Source of the DNA: Hyphochytrium catenoides
Taxonomy: Eukaryota > Sar > Hyphochytriomycetes > Hyphochytriales > Hyphochytriaceae
Direction: 5' to 3'
NCBI GenBank assembly: GCA_900088475.1
Contig: FLMG01002414.1
Location: 3,810 to 33,921 of the forward strand
DNA: 30,112 nt
This document shows positions 10,027 through 20,457 of the stretch, piece after piece (positions within the stretch are counted from its first letter, which is position 1; each line of letters starts with the position of its first letter). A program made the position numbers and the translations under genes. A model generated the notes under the pieces. That model worked only from the letters and a program-made list of their open reading frames with translations, ran no database searches and was not told the origin of the DNA.

Positions 10027-13000
10027 CTAAGGAAACAAGAGAGATACCAAGTACCCGAGTTAAGCTCTGATAACCTTCTTAGGACTGCTCTCTGCCTTGC
10101 TACGCTTTTCACCTGTCGACCTCCCATTCCTTCTCGTTCTCCTTCCCTGTCTCGCCTTTGCTAAGTCAATGATGCACTTACCGCTAGGTAACTATCATTG
10201 TCATCAATGGCTAAATCGTAGAGCTCTCTCTCCACATCAATGGTGGCAATGTCTCTATAATCTTCAGCATCCAAGACCTTGTAAGTAGAGGGCCACTTTC
10301 GGCGTTTCACTTGCTCACCCTCGTCCTGTGTAGGCCAAGATGTAGACGCGTGAATACCCGGGAAAAGGATAGAAAAACGACTGCAAAAACAGAAGGAATG
10401 GATGCTCTTCCCAGCGCCCAGAGACAGAGTGTAATGCAAGGAAGGAGGATGGACGGCACCAGAAGCAAGCGGAGAGAGAGTATCAGTACCATCTTCGGTC
10501 TAAAGGAGTAGATTATGTCCCCAGCATTAGTGAACTTCGTCACCGACTGATCAAGAGAAGGAAGCATGCGAAGAAGCTTGAAGGTCCTTATGTCCCAGAC
10601 GGCAGAGTTGATGATAACTTCACTCCTCAGAGGATGGAAGTTCCCAAAGCCAAACGATGAGAGTTTATCAAACTTGTGCACCACTCTCTGTGGTACCCTC
10701 AGATCCCACAGCACACCATCCGATAAGATCAGCTCATCAGAAGGCGAAAAGACGGCGCTAGTGTACTTATGATGGTTGCTGTAAGGTATCGACTCTAAAG
10801 AGAAGAGAAGAGAGCCCATCTCCGAGTCAAACACGTCCGTTCTGTGGAAATGAGAGAGTGAGACTTTAGCTACCGAAGTGGAGCAGGTAGTGGTGAACTG
10901 AGCAGTGATGGCACAAAATTGGCTTCAGGTCCCACGCCCAGAATGCCAATGCATTGTCCAGCCCTGCTCTTTCCCATTCTTTAGCACATAGTCGCCTTGA
11001 CACGCACCTATTTGCATTGGGCACCATAGCGAGAAGCTTGTCGCCACCATGGGAGAAACTCCCTCCCTTACATTGCGGAAATGTGAAGAGCGATCGGTGC
11101 ATCGTGGCGGCGTCCCAGAGTTTAACCTCTCCAGGTCCCGAGTGGGAAGACGTCAGCAGCAGGCGCGAGTTCTAACAAGCAAAATTGCAGGGTCGCACGG
11201 AAGGGTCAGGGTAGGGAATATGAGAAGACCATGGCAAAGATCAGGGACAAGCGAAACATGGGGCCATGACGACAGTTCAAACTGAACACGATGAGTTTAC
11301 TACAGTTGTTAGCGCCCGGCCATAATTGAACCCAAGTAGTAGAGAAGTGGCTCACCGAGGAAGTATCAATCTTGGATACTCCAAAGTCATGACACTTCCA
11401 GGTGTCAACAACATTCATTTGCAAGAGGTTGAAGAGAGAGATGTCACCCTCATCCGATCCGCAGACTATCCGGTCTGGTCCAAAGAACGAAACAGTTGTG
11501 ATGATGCTGTCCTCCTCGCCATAGCGCCGCCACTGGAACCACAGCAAGCAGTGAGAAGAGATGAAGAGTGTAGACGCGGTGGATTGTGGATGAGTGCATC
11601 GTCACACTTTGCGTTTTGGAGTATACTGATCATGGAGTATACTAATCAACTAAGTGCAGCATATAGTACTTCTTTATGGCAGCGGTAGGTAAGATCATCC
11701 ACGGAATAGCACGGCTAACCTGCCTGAACCGAAACAAAAGGCTAACGGCCACTAAGAGGAGGGATATGGAGTAAGAGATTGCGTACCGGCCTGAATCTGC
11801 TATGGACGAGGCGCTTGCAGAACCTCTTGCCCTTAGGTCCACCAAAAGGAGGAACGATCTGCCTCTCCAAAAGAAGTGATGCTAGGTTCTGTGGCGCAGA
11901 GAGAGGTACGGGAGTGGGGCACTTGTGCGGTGAAAGCAAAGAGAGGGGAGGAAGCGTGGCAATTGGCTTGGCACAAAGTCTGTGCTGGTGCCTCAAATAC
12001 TCCGTCACTATGTTTTCCAGTTCTGTCTTCCCTCCGGCTCCTGCTCCACCCGCTGTCCCCGCTGTCGAAGGGAGTTTTCTTGAGCTCGGGGTCTTCTTCT
12101 ACAAGTGAATAAAGCTTGGAATTAGGTTCATTTATATGGACACGAAGTCAGTGAAAAGCTCAGGAAGTGTGCTTGATCGCAACGGCCAGGATGAACGACA
12201 CAGAATGTCCTATGGCTAAGGGAAGACGACGTCACAAAGTATAACGAAAGACATGTGTACGGAAATATGGCTTGTAGTCCGGGGAGGCCGATCAACATGA
12301 ACATAGTTTGGAGAGTGGGCTTCCAGCCTTTCTCTAAAATAGCAGACAGGCTTACCTTAGCAGACAAAGGCTTGTAAGTTGTCAAGCTTAAAGCCCCTTG
12401 ATCAGGATGCGAAACACTTCTTCTCAGCTCTATGGGCGAACTGACCGGCATTGACGAGGTAGACGAAAGAGGGTGTCTGCCTGGTGACCCTAATCGTCTC
12501 CTTTTCCTACTAAACCCAGCGGAGACGCCACTTTGCCAGGCTGCAGAGGCCGACGGCGTAGTAGGAGGAGAGGGAAGATAGTGTGAAGGTCGGCTGTGCT
12601 CTTCGGACGTCCTATATAAAAAAGTAAGTGGCCCACAATTAGGTTATAGGAGTCGCGACATGGACGGTCCACTGAAGCTAACCTGAAGAGAGAACTATAG
12701 ATAAGGGCTTACAACGCAAGCAGGAGAAGCCAAACGGCAGTAAGGGCCAAGCTGGACTTAATGATCAATGAAGGGATTCAGGATTAGAAGCCCAAGGGTG
12801 ACGATAGAGACTAAACTACGTACGAGACGTCCGAGTTTGACCCATTGAAGAGATGTGGAGTGCCAATAGCGGAGGCTATCATAGAACGCTTTGATTCAGT
12901 TCCGCTCCTAAGTGAAAAAGGTCCCAGCTCCGCCTTCTCCTGTGTCTCTTCTGTCGCTCGTTCTTTATGGCTTTGGACGCTAAAAGAGCTCTCTGCCTTC

Positions 13001-16000
13001 TTCTCTGCCTCCAAATCCTTCAGCACTGGACGCTTAACTTTCGTGTTAGGAGTCCTAAGACTTCCTGGTCCACCTCTGTCTCCCACAGATCCCGTCGTAT
13101 GGGCGTGGGATCCTCCAGCCCCAGCGCCAGCTGCTGTACGGATGCAGGAAAGGATTGAGGGGCCGGTAAGCTAGGGTAGAATAGAGGATGGAGAAGCTAG
13201 TTGTCACTAAATAACAAGAAGTATGCCTGAACATTTGAGCCCTCGGGACTTGGATGAATAAGAGGGTTTGACGCGACAAAAGCACTCTGCGGAGGACCAC
13301 TACCTCTACTGTTACTGGGCATTGCGGGTACTCTGAGAGGAGAGAGGAAAGTGTTGTCATCCAACTCTCCTATCAGGTTTATGGCCGGAGTCCCAAGATT
13401 CGCTACGATGCAAAGGCAAAGGAAGATATTAGCTTATCCGCTGAGCTGTCGTAATGCCCGATCTTGGCTTTTCTCTCCTCTCTGGTTCCTTCACGAAGCC
13501 ATTACCTGTGATCTCTCTTGTTGAGTCAGCTACACGGTGATCTACCGATGGAAGAGGTGATATTTTCGTTTCCTGCGGCATCGGAAGGACGTAATAGACA
13601 TGATTAACTAGTAAGTACCAAGGTGCAGGACACTGAGTGAATTTATACGATGAAGTTCAAATTAAGGCAAGGAGAGGCGGTGCGGCCCATACACAGATAT
13701 GGAAAACGGTAGTGAGGGACACGACCTAGGTGGCAAATACGTCCCAACTAGAACGAGCTGCTAGTAGCAATCAGTCGACAAAAGGTGGCGGTGGAAGCTC
13801 TCATCACCTTAAGAAGAGCTGTTGCGGAGTGATGCAGGCCTTTCGCATGTAGATGGGCGTGAATAACTTGCAAAAGCTCCTCTGCGTTGAAGGTGATGTT
13901 CGTTTGGGAGACAATGTTTGCCTACCACACATAGAACGAAGTTTAAGGACAGTCATCGTTGCCAAATAGGAGTCAAGCAACTCAATCGCAACACTATGAG
14001 ATAAAGGTCTATTGTAAGGTGGACAGCAGCTCCAACCTTCTCTATCTTGACAGCCGCTGTCTCTGTAGCATCCGCTGGCAGAAGATTGGCAGGGATGGTG
14101 TCCGCCCCCGACATCTCCGCGAGTAGCTGTGAGGAAGCCAGCAAAGAGCGGATGTCAGACACAATGTAAGGAGAAAGGCACCAAATGCTGCCAAGGTCAA
14201 GGCCACAAAGTAAGGCGTTAGCCAGATTGTCGTAGACTACTTGGACAGAATAGAAGGTCGATGCTTAGATGCAAACAGAACAGGGACCTGATAAGCACAT
14301 TCAGCAAATTGAACGTGCAGGCTGCTGCTCGTGTCCAACACTGGGTCAGCGCGTATCAACTCTGCCAAGAGTTGGCTGATCTGCAGGAGTAGGATGGAGA
14401 ATCAGACTGCGCATGTGCCGCAATCACGGTTAACCACTCAACGAATAGCACTCAAATAGCTAGCCTCCGCCACATCTGCATGGAGGTATATGACCATGGA
14501 GTTGAAAGGTAATAGAAGGATGACGGGCGGCACAAGGGCACCCGTGGCAGCATTTAGAGAACCGCAAAACCCATAATGAGAAAGGTCCAAGGCCGAATTC
14601 TGGGCGCAGTACGTAAGTGAAAAATTGCACGAGAGTGAGGAACCCTATGTCCGCACCTGCATTTTCTGTAAGATTTGCACTATCTGCCAATCCCTCGATA
14701 GTCCCCACAATGCTCTGCAAGCAAGAAGACGTATCTCATCTGCTGCTTGGACCGAGCGGCGGTAGCGGAGAAGCTGTAGGCAAACCTAGGAATAGCCAGA
14801 CACATTAGACCAAAGGTAAGATTGTAGACCCCACTTGGCAAGGTACAGCACGCTGATCAGGCGGAGGGAACTTTGAGAACGAGTGAACGGGAAGCTTTCT
14901 CTTCTTATATACTACCTTGATTCCATTTTTCGCCCTAGCAAATTTTCTTGCTTGCTTCTGAGCCCGATCATCCAAGGCCTCAAAGCGTGACTCTTCTCTC
15001 CCTGACCCTGACGCTTGTCCAGCTCGGTCTCCTGGGGCCAAAGCTCTATCTGCACCTGTTTCTCGCTTTTCCTCAAGCCTCTTATGGTGCGGGGTCACGC
15101 AGTTGCAAAGGACCTGGAGAGCTGCCCTTATAACGTCTGCATCTCGATAGCTCCCTCCGGCCGCGGCATCCAAAATGACAGACATGCCGCACCGCCCTGA
15201 CTCAGAAGAGAGCTCCGCGCCGCAAACCTAGAGAGGCAAAGGTAGGCCGTAGCACAAGGTAAAACAACAAGTTTAAAAAAAGTAAATGTCGGAGATGTAG
15301 AGCCTAAGAACACATCGATCCCAGGAAACATGCAGACAAAAATCATAGGAAGAGAAAGCAGTCGACTAGGCAGCAAAAGAGGTTCATGTCTCCACATAGG
15401 TGGTCATATCCACCCAGTACACAGCCTTTAAACTTCAAGAGCATTCGCAGAGGACACGGACATACCTCAATGTAGGTAGCAGGGACGAGGGTAACGATTC
15501 TAAGTGCTTCTAAGGCGAATTGTGCAGTTTCTGCGACACCGCTCCGGTGCTCGCTGCTGATAGAAATGTCTATTAACTGGAGCAGCTCAATCACCCCCCT
15601 GCAATCAGTCATAGGTTAGTGAAGAACCTACACAGTGAGGGCATCACGACATTGGTAGAAATACAAACGTGTCAGTAGCAATGGGTCGTTCAGACAGAAG
15701 GAACCCACTAACCAAACCATGATATAAGTAGATAAAGGTTGTTATTGGGCGAACGGAAGACTCCAACCATCTACGGAAGGGACAATTACACAGAAGAAGT
15801 GTCCAAACGGACAGGCTTTACCGGTGGTGTAGTAGCTGTTGAATAGGCTGCCACTTCAGAGTGGGAAACTGAGGCGTATAGCGGCAAAGCTCCAAGATAT
15901 TGATGTTATTAGCTGTGGCAGTATCATCAACATCGACAGCCTTGTTGTACGACAGCTTCGATATCGCCCGGCTAGAGACAGGATGGACAATAAAGACAGT

Positions 16001-19000
16001 CAGCCGCGATGAGACAGGAGCTGGTTAGTCCTCGAGGCTATTGCGTGAGCTCTGTTCTGTTGAATGTGACAACCCACCTCTGTGATATCAGTGAGAGCCG
16101 GACACTAGGGTTCATCAAGTCCTGGGACATGTTCCTGTTGTTGAATGCAGCGATCATTGCCAAGTCTAATCAGCAAGTACTACAGAGGTAGACAAAGACA
16201 GAGGCCATCTATGCCTTGTCTTATTTCCTACCTTCTCTTTGTAAGGAGTGTCGGGGCTACCTTCCTTCCTAGAGCGTTGGCCGCAAAAGCTAGGTGTACT
16301 CTGAGATACTGACGAAGACAGAGACAAGCATGATGGGCTATCTGTCTTTCCTATGGTAGAAGTGCGAGAAGAATTTACGCGGGTACTTAGTGACGATGAG
16401 CAGTTGTGGAGCCCTGACGGGTTGAAGTAGACAGCTAGCTAGACAAAGTACTGATAAAGAAGAAGTCTCGAAGAGCTAAAATTAACACTGAAAGATACTG
16501 AGAAAAGTCTATCGCTTTTTGCCCTTGAGCCTCACCATTGGAGAGCGACTTGGTCGGCCCGTAACAGCTCGAATGAGGTTGAGAAGCTTGTAAACTCCAT
16601 CATTATCATCAAACGCATCCAACACCTTTCTGCTCCATGAGCATTGTTAGTAAATCTAGTCTGCGTTGTGTTATCAGCACATCCTGGCCAATCAAAGGCA
16701 GGCCGCCCCTAGCTATATAGGAGCAAGGGCGGCTGTTTATGTTAGGGGAGGACACCAGCGGTTCTTACCTGAATGGTAATGCCAAGCTAAAAAAGAGCAC
16801 TGAGTGCTTTCTGGCATAGTCTTGATGGGATGTCAGTAAGAATATTGCCAACTTTAACACTTCCTCTGGCACCGGAGGAGGCAGGCTCATAACCTGAAAG
16901 GAAAGAGAGCCAAGAGCAGTGGATCGGTAGTGTCAGACTGTGCACAGAGGGTGACCCGAAGAACAGATTGGGAGCCTTAATGAGGTAAAAACGATTTATC
17001 TGGATTGACAGACTTTGCGGAACGATTTGCAGGCAAACAAAGGTGCTACACGACAAGTTCTCTACGAACTCAAATCAGGTTGAACAAGTCGGGTATCAGT
17101 ATAGGACAAGAGTAAGAAGTGCAACCAAGGATCGAAGATGGGACTTTGAAGAAATAATAACTAACCTTCTCCATGACAGCGGAGAGAGAAGCCAGGGCGA
17201 AGAAACAAAGGGCCAGCGCCCCGTGAGTGAAGTATTTCGTTTCCTGGCTCATTCTAAGCAGAAGCTGGACTCCCCCGCATTCCACGAACTGAAGGCCGAA
17301 CTTCTTGTGGGCAAGTAGATGTGCCACCATACATAAGGAAGAGAACTGGATCTGAATGCGTCAAGGAGAGGATAATGGAAAGGGTTAACTTTATACAAGA
17401 GATAACCCTACGAGAGAAGTTCAAGAACTATCCATAGTTTGCGACAGGAGAGCTCAAAGAATGTAAGGGTACCTGCTCGTCTGAAGAGTGAAGGAAGATA
17501 AGCGAGAGAGAAACGCCATCCTCTTGCAGCACCGGCGCCAGAATTTCTTGATAGTCGCCAATATGAGCTAGGCAGTCAAGGAGAAATCGCATCTCCAGTC
17601 GCCTAGCTTTCTCTTTCTGTTTTAACTCTTCAGGACTAGCACCCCGGTATTCCCCTGCAAGGATTGCTGTCTTATCCTCCTCCTTCCTCTCCTCCTGCAG
17701 AGTCCCTCCCCTGGTCTCCCCCCGTCCAATCGTTTGACCAGAAGACAAAGAGGCCGCTTCGGCTTCGGCAAGCTGTTGTTTATCAGGATGTCTCCGCTTG
17801 GTCCCCCCTCTGTGATGCTCCTTTTTCAACTGTCGTTCATGCTCATGATTGGCTTGAGCCTATATTCACAACGTTTCGTCATTTCGGATGTTTGGCAAGC
17901 CAGCCGGTGAGGAGTGTTTGTGGAACGTATAAGCACAACGTAAGATGCAGGTTCCTCAAACTTCAGGACACCTCTCCATAACGCACCATTTGCTCTCGAA
18001 ATGCCTCTGCCCGGGCGGCCTCTTCAGTCAGCGATCCAGCGAACTCCTTTGAGCGCAACCTCCTGAGCAGTAGATATGTATGTGCTTCATTGCTTACAAG
18101 CTCATTCGCAAAGTTCCGGAAGCCTAGGGAGACTGACGAAAAGTCACAATTCAGTGCATGTGCATCAGGCGAGAACCCAAACAAGAGACGGATAATCAAA
18201 AGAAGGAAGACATAGACTTATGACCAAAAGAGGTAGTTAGGATCCACACGGTTGAGGCCATCTTATGGTACCTGACAACAGGCCAGTAGCCCAAAGTCTA
18301 AGTGGCTGAGGAGCTTCTTCTACCCACTGAAGAAGTTGTTCTTCGAAAGAGTCCTGTGGAGGACACGACAGTCAGGAACGACAAAGCCTGCAACGACTTG
18401 CATGTCGACCCCCTTTTCGCAATACTCTCTCACGTCCAAGAGTCAAACTGCATACGCTGTTCCTATAGCTTACTCTTCCGTCTTGTGCCTTACTTGTCCT
18501 TTACCTGTGACAACGTCTCTAGCATTAGATCCGGGATGCCAGGGGTCAGTCTCATGGTAAGCCTACAGCAGGCAGCGTTCATCTCGACATCGCGGCCCGA
18601 GCTCCCAAGTCGGGAAAAGACCTTAATGAATTCGAAAGGTCCCGGCATAAGAGACAGAAAGACGTCAGAATGATTGGACCATGCAAAGCGCCAACGCTAA
18701 CTTACCGCGTCTAGGAAGTCTTCATGAGCCGACAGTATGCGGGACAACCCTCCTAATAGAACGTCTGCAAGACACCCACAGTGAGTGCGGAAGATAAAGG
18801 AGACGTAATCAACAAAGAACCACAAAGAGCGTAATGCAGTTAGAGAAGTACACAGCTGCCACCATGCTTGTATGTATGCGCTTACCATCTCGGAAGTTGT
18901 TAGAGAAAGGGTTCTTCTTCCTAAAGTGTTGTTCTGCAAACTCAAGAAGTTCCGATAGCCTAAGGAGTAGCACCAGACAAGGAGAGATAAGATAAAGACC

Positions 19001-19144
19001 ATGGGAGGAAGAGGGGATAAAGGTAACAGAATCATACTCATTCATCGCCTTAATCCTTGACTCTCTTTCCTCAGAGTCACTGACGATCTTGCGAATGTTG
19101 TCCTCCGCTCGGAGGATGTAGTCTGTCACGTCAAACTCATCCAT
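9294..19144 (-). CDS. DCAF1: DCAF1 (VprBP) homologue, substrate receptor of CUL4-DDB1 ubiquitin ligase
   Basis: DCAF1 docks on DDB1 and presents substrates to the CRL4 E3 ligase in the nucleus. My model has about 31 exons and 1693 residues (human 1507). It keeps the full family order: armadillo-like N-terminal half, LisH, linker, seven-bladed WD40 region with two WDxR motifs, acidic tail. Exons and evidence for each part are given in the domain entries below. The start ATG at 19144 opens a frame running without a stop into the conserved LSELLEFAEQ segment. The weak points are exon 1 (an intron-like tract read through in frame), the exon near 16261-16300, the donor at 14811 or 14835, and the junction near 13171-13232. 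The gene lies head-to-head with SCAPER and tail-to-tail with LCB1. The family call is very secure because several conserved blocks occur in the right order. Confidence 0.93.
10182..12098 (-). other. DCAF1: DCAF1 WD40 region (exons 23-27)
   Basis: Exons 11787-12098, 11356-11532, 11008-11171, 10490-10841 and 10182-10325. The region opens with the family block VTEYLRHQHRLCAKPIAT and PPLSLLSPHKCP, then HSRFRP. Blades follow with GSDEGDISLFNL, GPGEVKLWDA, SDGVLWDLR and SAVWDIR. The two WDxR motifs (near residues 1440 and 1477) are the type that contacts DDB1. It ends with DYRDIATIDVERELYDL. All phases agree. Confidence 0.92.
12356..13572 (-). other. DCAF1: DCAF1 disordered linker between LisH and WD40 (exons 19-22)
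   Basis: Exons 13506-13572, 13233-13402, 12824-13170 and 12356-12611. The encoded sequence is rich in Ser, Pro, Thr and Gly with basic patches such as SRKRRRLGSPGR, as in other DCAF1 linkers, and has no domain I recognise. The boundary at 13171-13232 is a 62-nt intron chosen by phase. Another pairing, donor near 13247 with acceptor near 13138, also keeps frame. Confidence 0.6.
13808..13921 (-). other. DCAF1: DCAF1 LisH motif exon
   Basis: One 38-codon exon, about residues 859-896. It holds the LisH pattern EELLQVIHAHLHAKGLHHSA after the lead-in NIVSQTNITF. In known DCAF1 proteins this motif mediates self-association of the ligase. The flanking phases are both zero, so the exon could be skipped without a frameshift. 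Confidence 0.88.
14037..19144 (-). other. DCAF1: DCAF1 armadillo-like N-terminal half (exons 1-17)
   Basis: Exons in transcript order: 18886-19144, 18706-18764, 18505-18621, 18272-18353, 17987-18123, 17473-17859, 17166-17351, 16769-16893, 16536-16629, 16261-16300, 16078-16165, 15822-15971, 15466-15598, 14811-15227 (or from 14835), 14657-14773, 14288-14380, 14037-14126. Helix-rich blocks match the family: NAACCRLTMRLTPGIPD, LRLWATGLLSG, GDYQEILAPVLQ, LLAHKKFGLQFVECGG, LALPFRKVLDAFDDNDG, VIRAALQVLCNCV, ADEIRLLACRALWGLSR and FAECAYQLLAEMSG. Exon 6 and exon 14 each carry a charged, probably disordered insert rich in Lys, Arg and Glu. The 40-nt exon at 16261-16300 was chosen because the longer open alternative, back to 16413, breaks phase. 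Confidence 0.8.
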
Positions 19145-20457
19145 AATGCCGGCAAGCAGGTCCTAGTGAACTCCCACTAAAGAACAAACTAAGGATTCTG
19201 TGACTAGTCAGAAACGGTGCCTGATGCGGTGCCCGGGTTCTAGAGCTGCAAACCGGCTGTGATCTGAGCTGTGAAGAGTTAGGCCTTGCGGAGGACCACA
19301 CAGCGGCACTGCAGCCTCAGCTTTACGTGTCACAGCAAAAGCTGCTCCTCGACCAGTCCATTGCGGCTAACGGTCCTTGTGACAGATTATCGACCTAAGG
19401 ACTCATCACCAGCCGTGCAGTGCTGCCCTGCTCAAGTCTTGTCATCTAAAGGACGCTGAGGCTCGCGATTCTTATCCAAAAGATGCGAAGCGATCTATGG
19501 TCATCGCGTTTTCTTTCTCATTTTGCGGACAGACAACTGAACATTTGAACTGCTGGAGGAACAGACAAAGGTCAGAAGCAACATATCCCGAATGATGTAT
19601 TCAATATGGGTCCAAATTAGGAACACAGTCATTCTTATCCAGAGCCCTCATGTGAGAGTTGAGAAAAACTGAGAATTGCAGCCCAGTTGCAGGCTTCAGA
19701 ATCATCCCGACAATAACCGATTTGCAACCACACTAACCCAGTCACAGCATTCTCCAAATACAAGTCCTGGAATTGGACTTGGATACTTGCCCCTATGGCC
19801 CATAACTGGAACATGGAGACAAGTATTACGAGACATTACCAATAGGTATCCGGAAGCTATATAAGTATTCTGATCCAGCGTTTTGTAAATGTTTCCATTC
19901 AACAAGTTAGTTACCAGTCCTCCTCCCCTCCAGTAATCACATCTCGAAGGCTTCATGGCGTTGTCTCTCTTTTCTCTTTCTCAACATCGGTTCTTTTTCT
20001 CCCTCTTCTTTTCCTTCACAAAACATCAACAGCGGTGACATCGCATCTCCAACTCAACAGCCCCATCATCGTCAATCGTCAAGCATGGGTTGTTGGTTTG
20101 CTGCTGCTGCCGGGCGCCATGGTCTCCTTCAAGACGCATTGAGACGCAGCTTAGAATGAAGGCGGGTTAGGGAAGGCGTGCAAAGAGGTAGGAGAAACAT
20201 AGGATGCCCGCAGGACGAGTACATAGCGGTACAAGTCGCGTTAAGGCATCAGAACCCCATGGTTGATGATTCATAAGCCCTTTCATCGCGGAACGACAGC
20301 AACAAACCCTCTCTAATAGTAACGGCAGTCAAAAGAGACCAATGGTTGCATCGTTGGCAGAAGTCGTGGTCCTAGCCACGAGCAATTTCCACCATGAGGT
20401 GGTCAAGGGCTGATTTGCCGACTCATCCTGAGAGCTTGTCCCATGTGACTTCTCAGA
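19145..20457. promoter_or_regulatory. Head-to-head spacer, likely bidirectional promoter of DCAF1 and SCAPER
   Basis: The starts of DCAF1 (-) and SCAPER (+) face away from each other across 1.3 kb. No gene is supported. A TATATAA at 19858-19864 lies about 600 bases before the SCAPER ATG, too far to be trusted as its TATA box. Short open frames at 19676-19864 (+) and 19702-19956 (-) overlap each other and resemble nothing I know. The stretch lacks the CT tracts seen before LCB1. Non-coding 5' exons of either gene could lie here. Confidence 0.45.

Noticed and set aside
16301-16413. Longer version of the DCAF1 exon at 16261-16300
   Set aside because: The frame is open to a CAG acceptor at 16414, but entering there needs one leftover base while the preceding exon ends in phase zero. 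The internal CTCAG acceptor at 16301 fits phase and has a better pyrimidine tract.
19702-19956. 84-codon - strand open frame in the head-to-head spacer
   Set aside because: A + strand open frame covers much of the same place, and it has no family similarity and no clear link by splicing to DCAF1. It could at most be an upstream non-coding exon.
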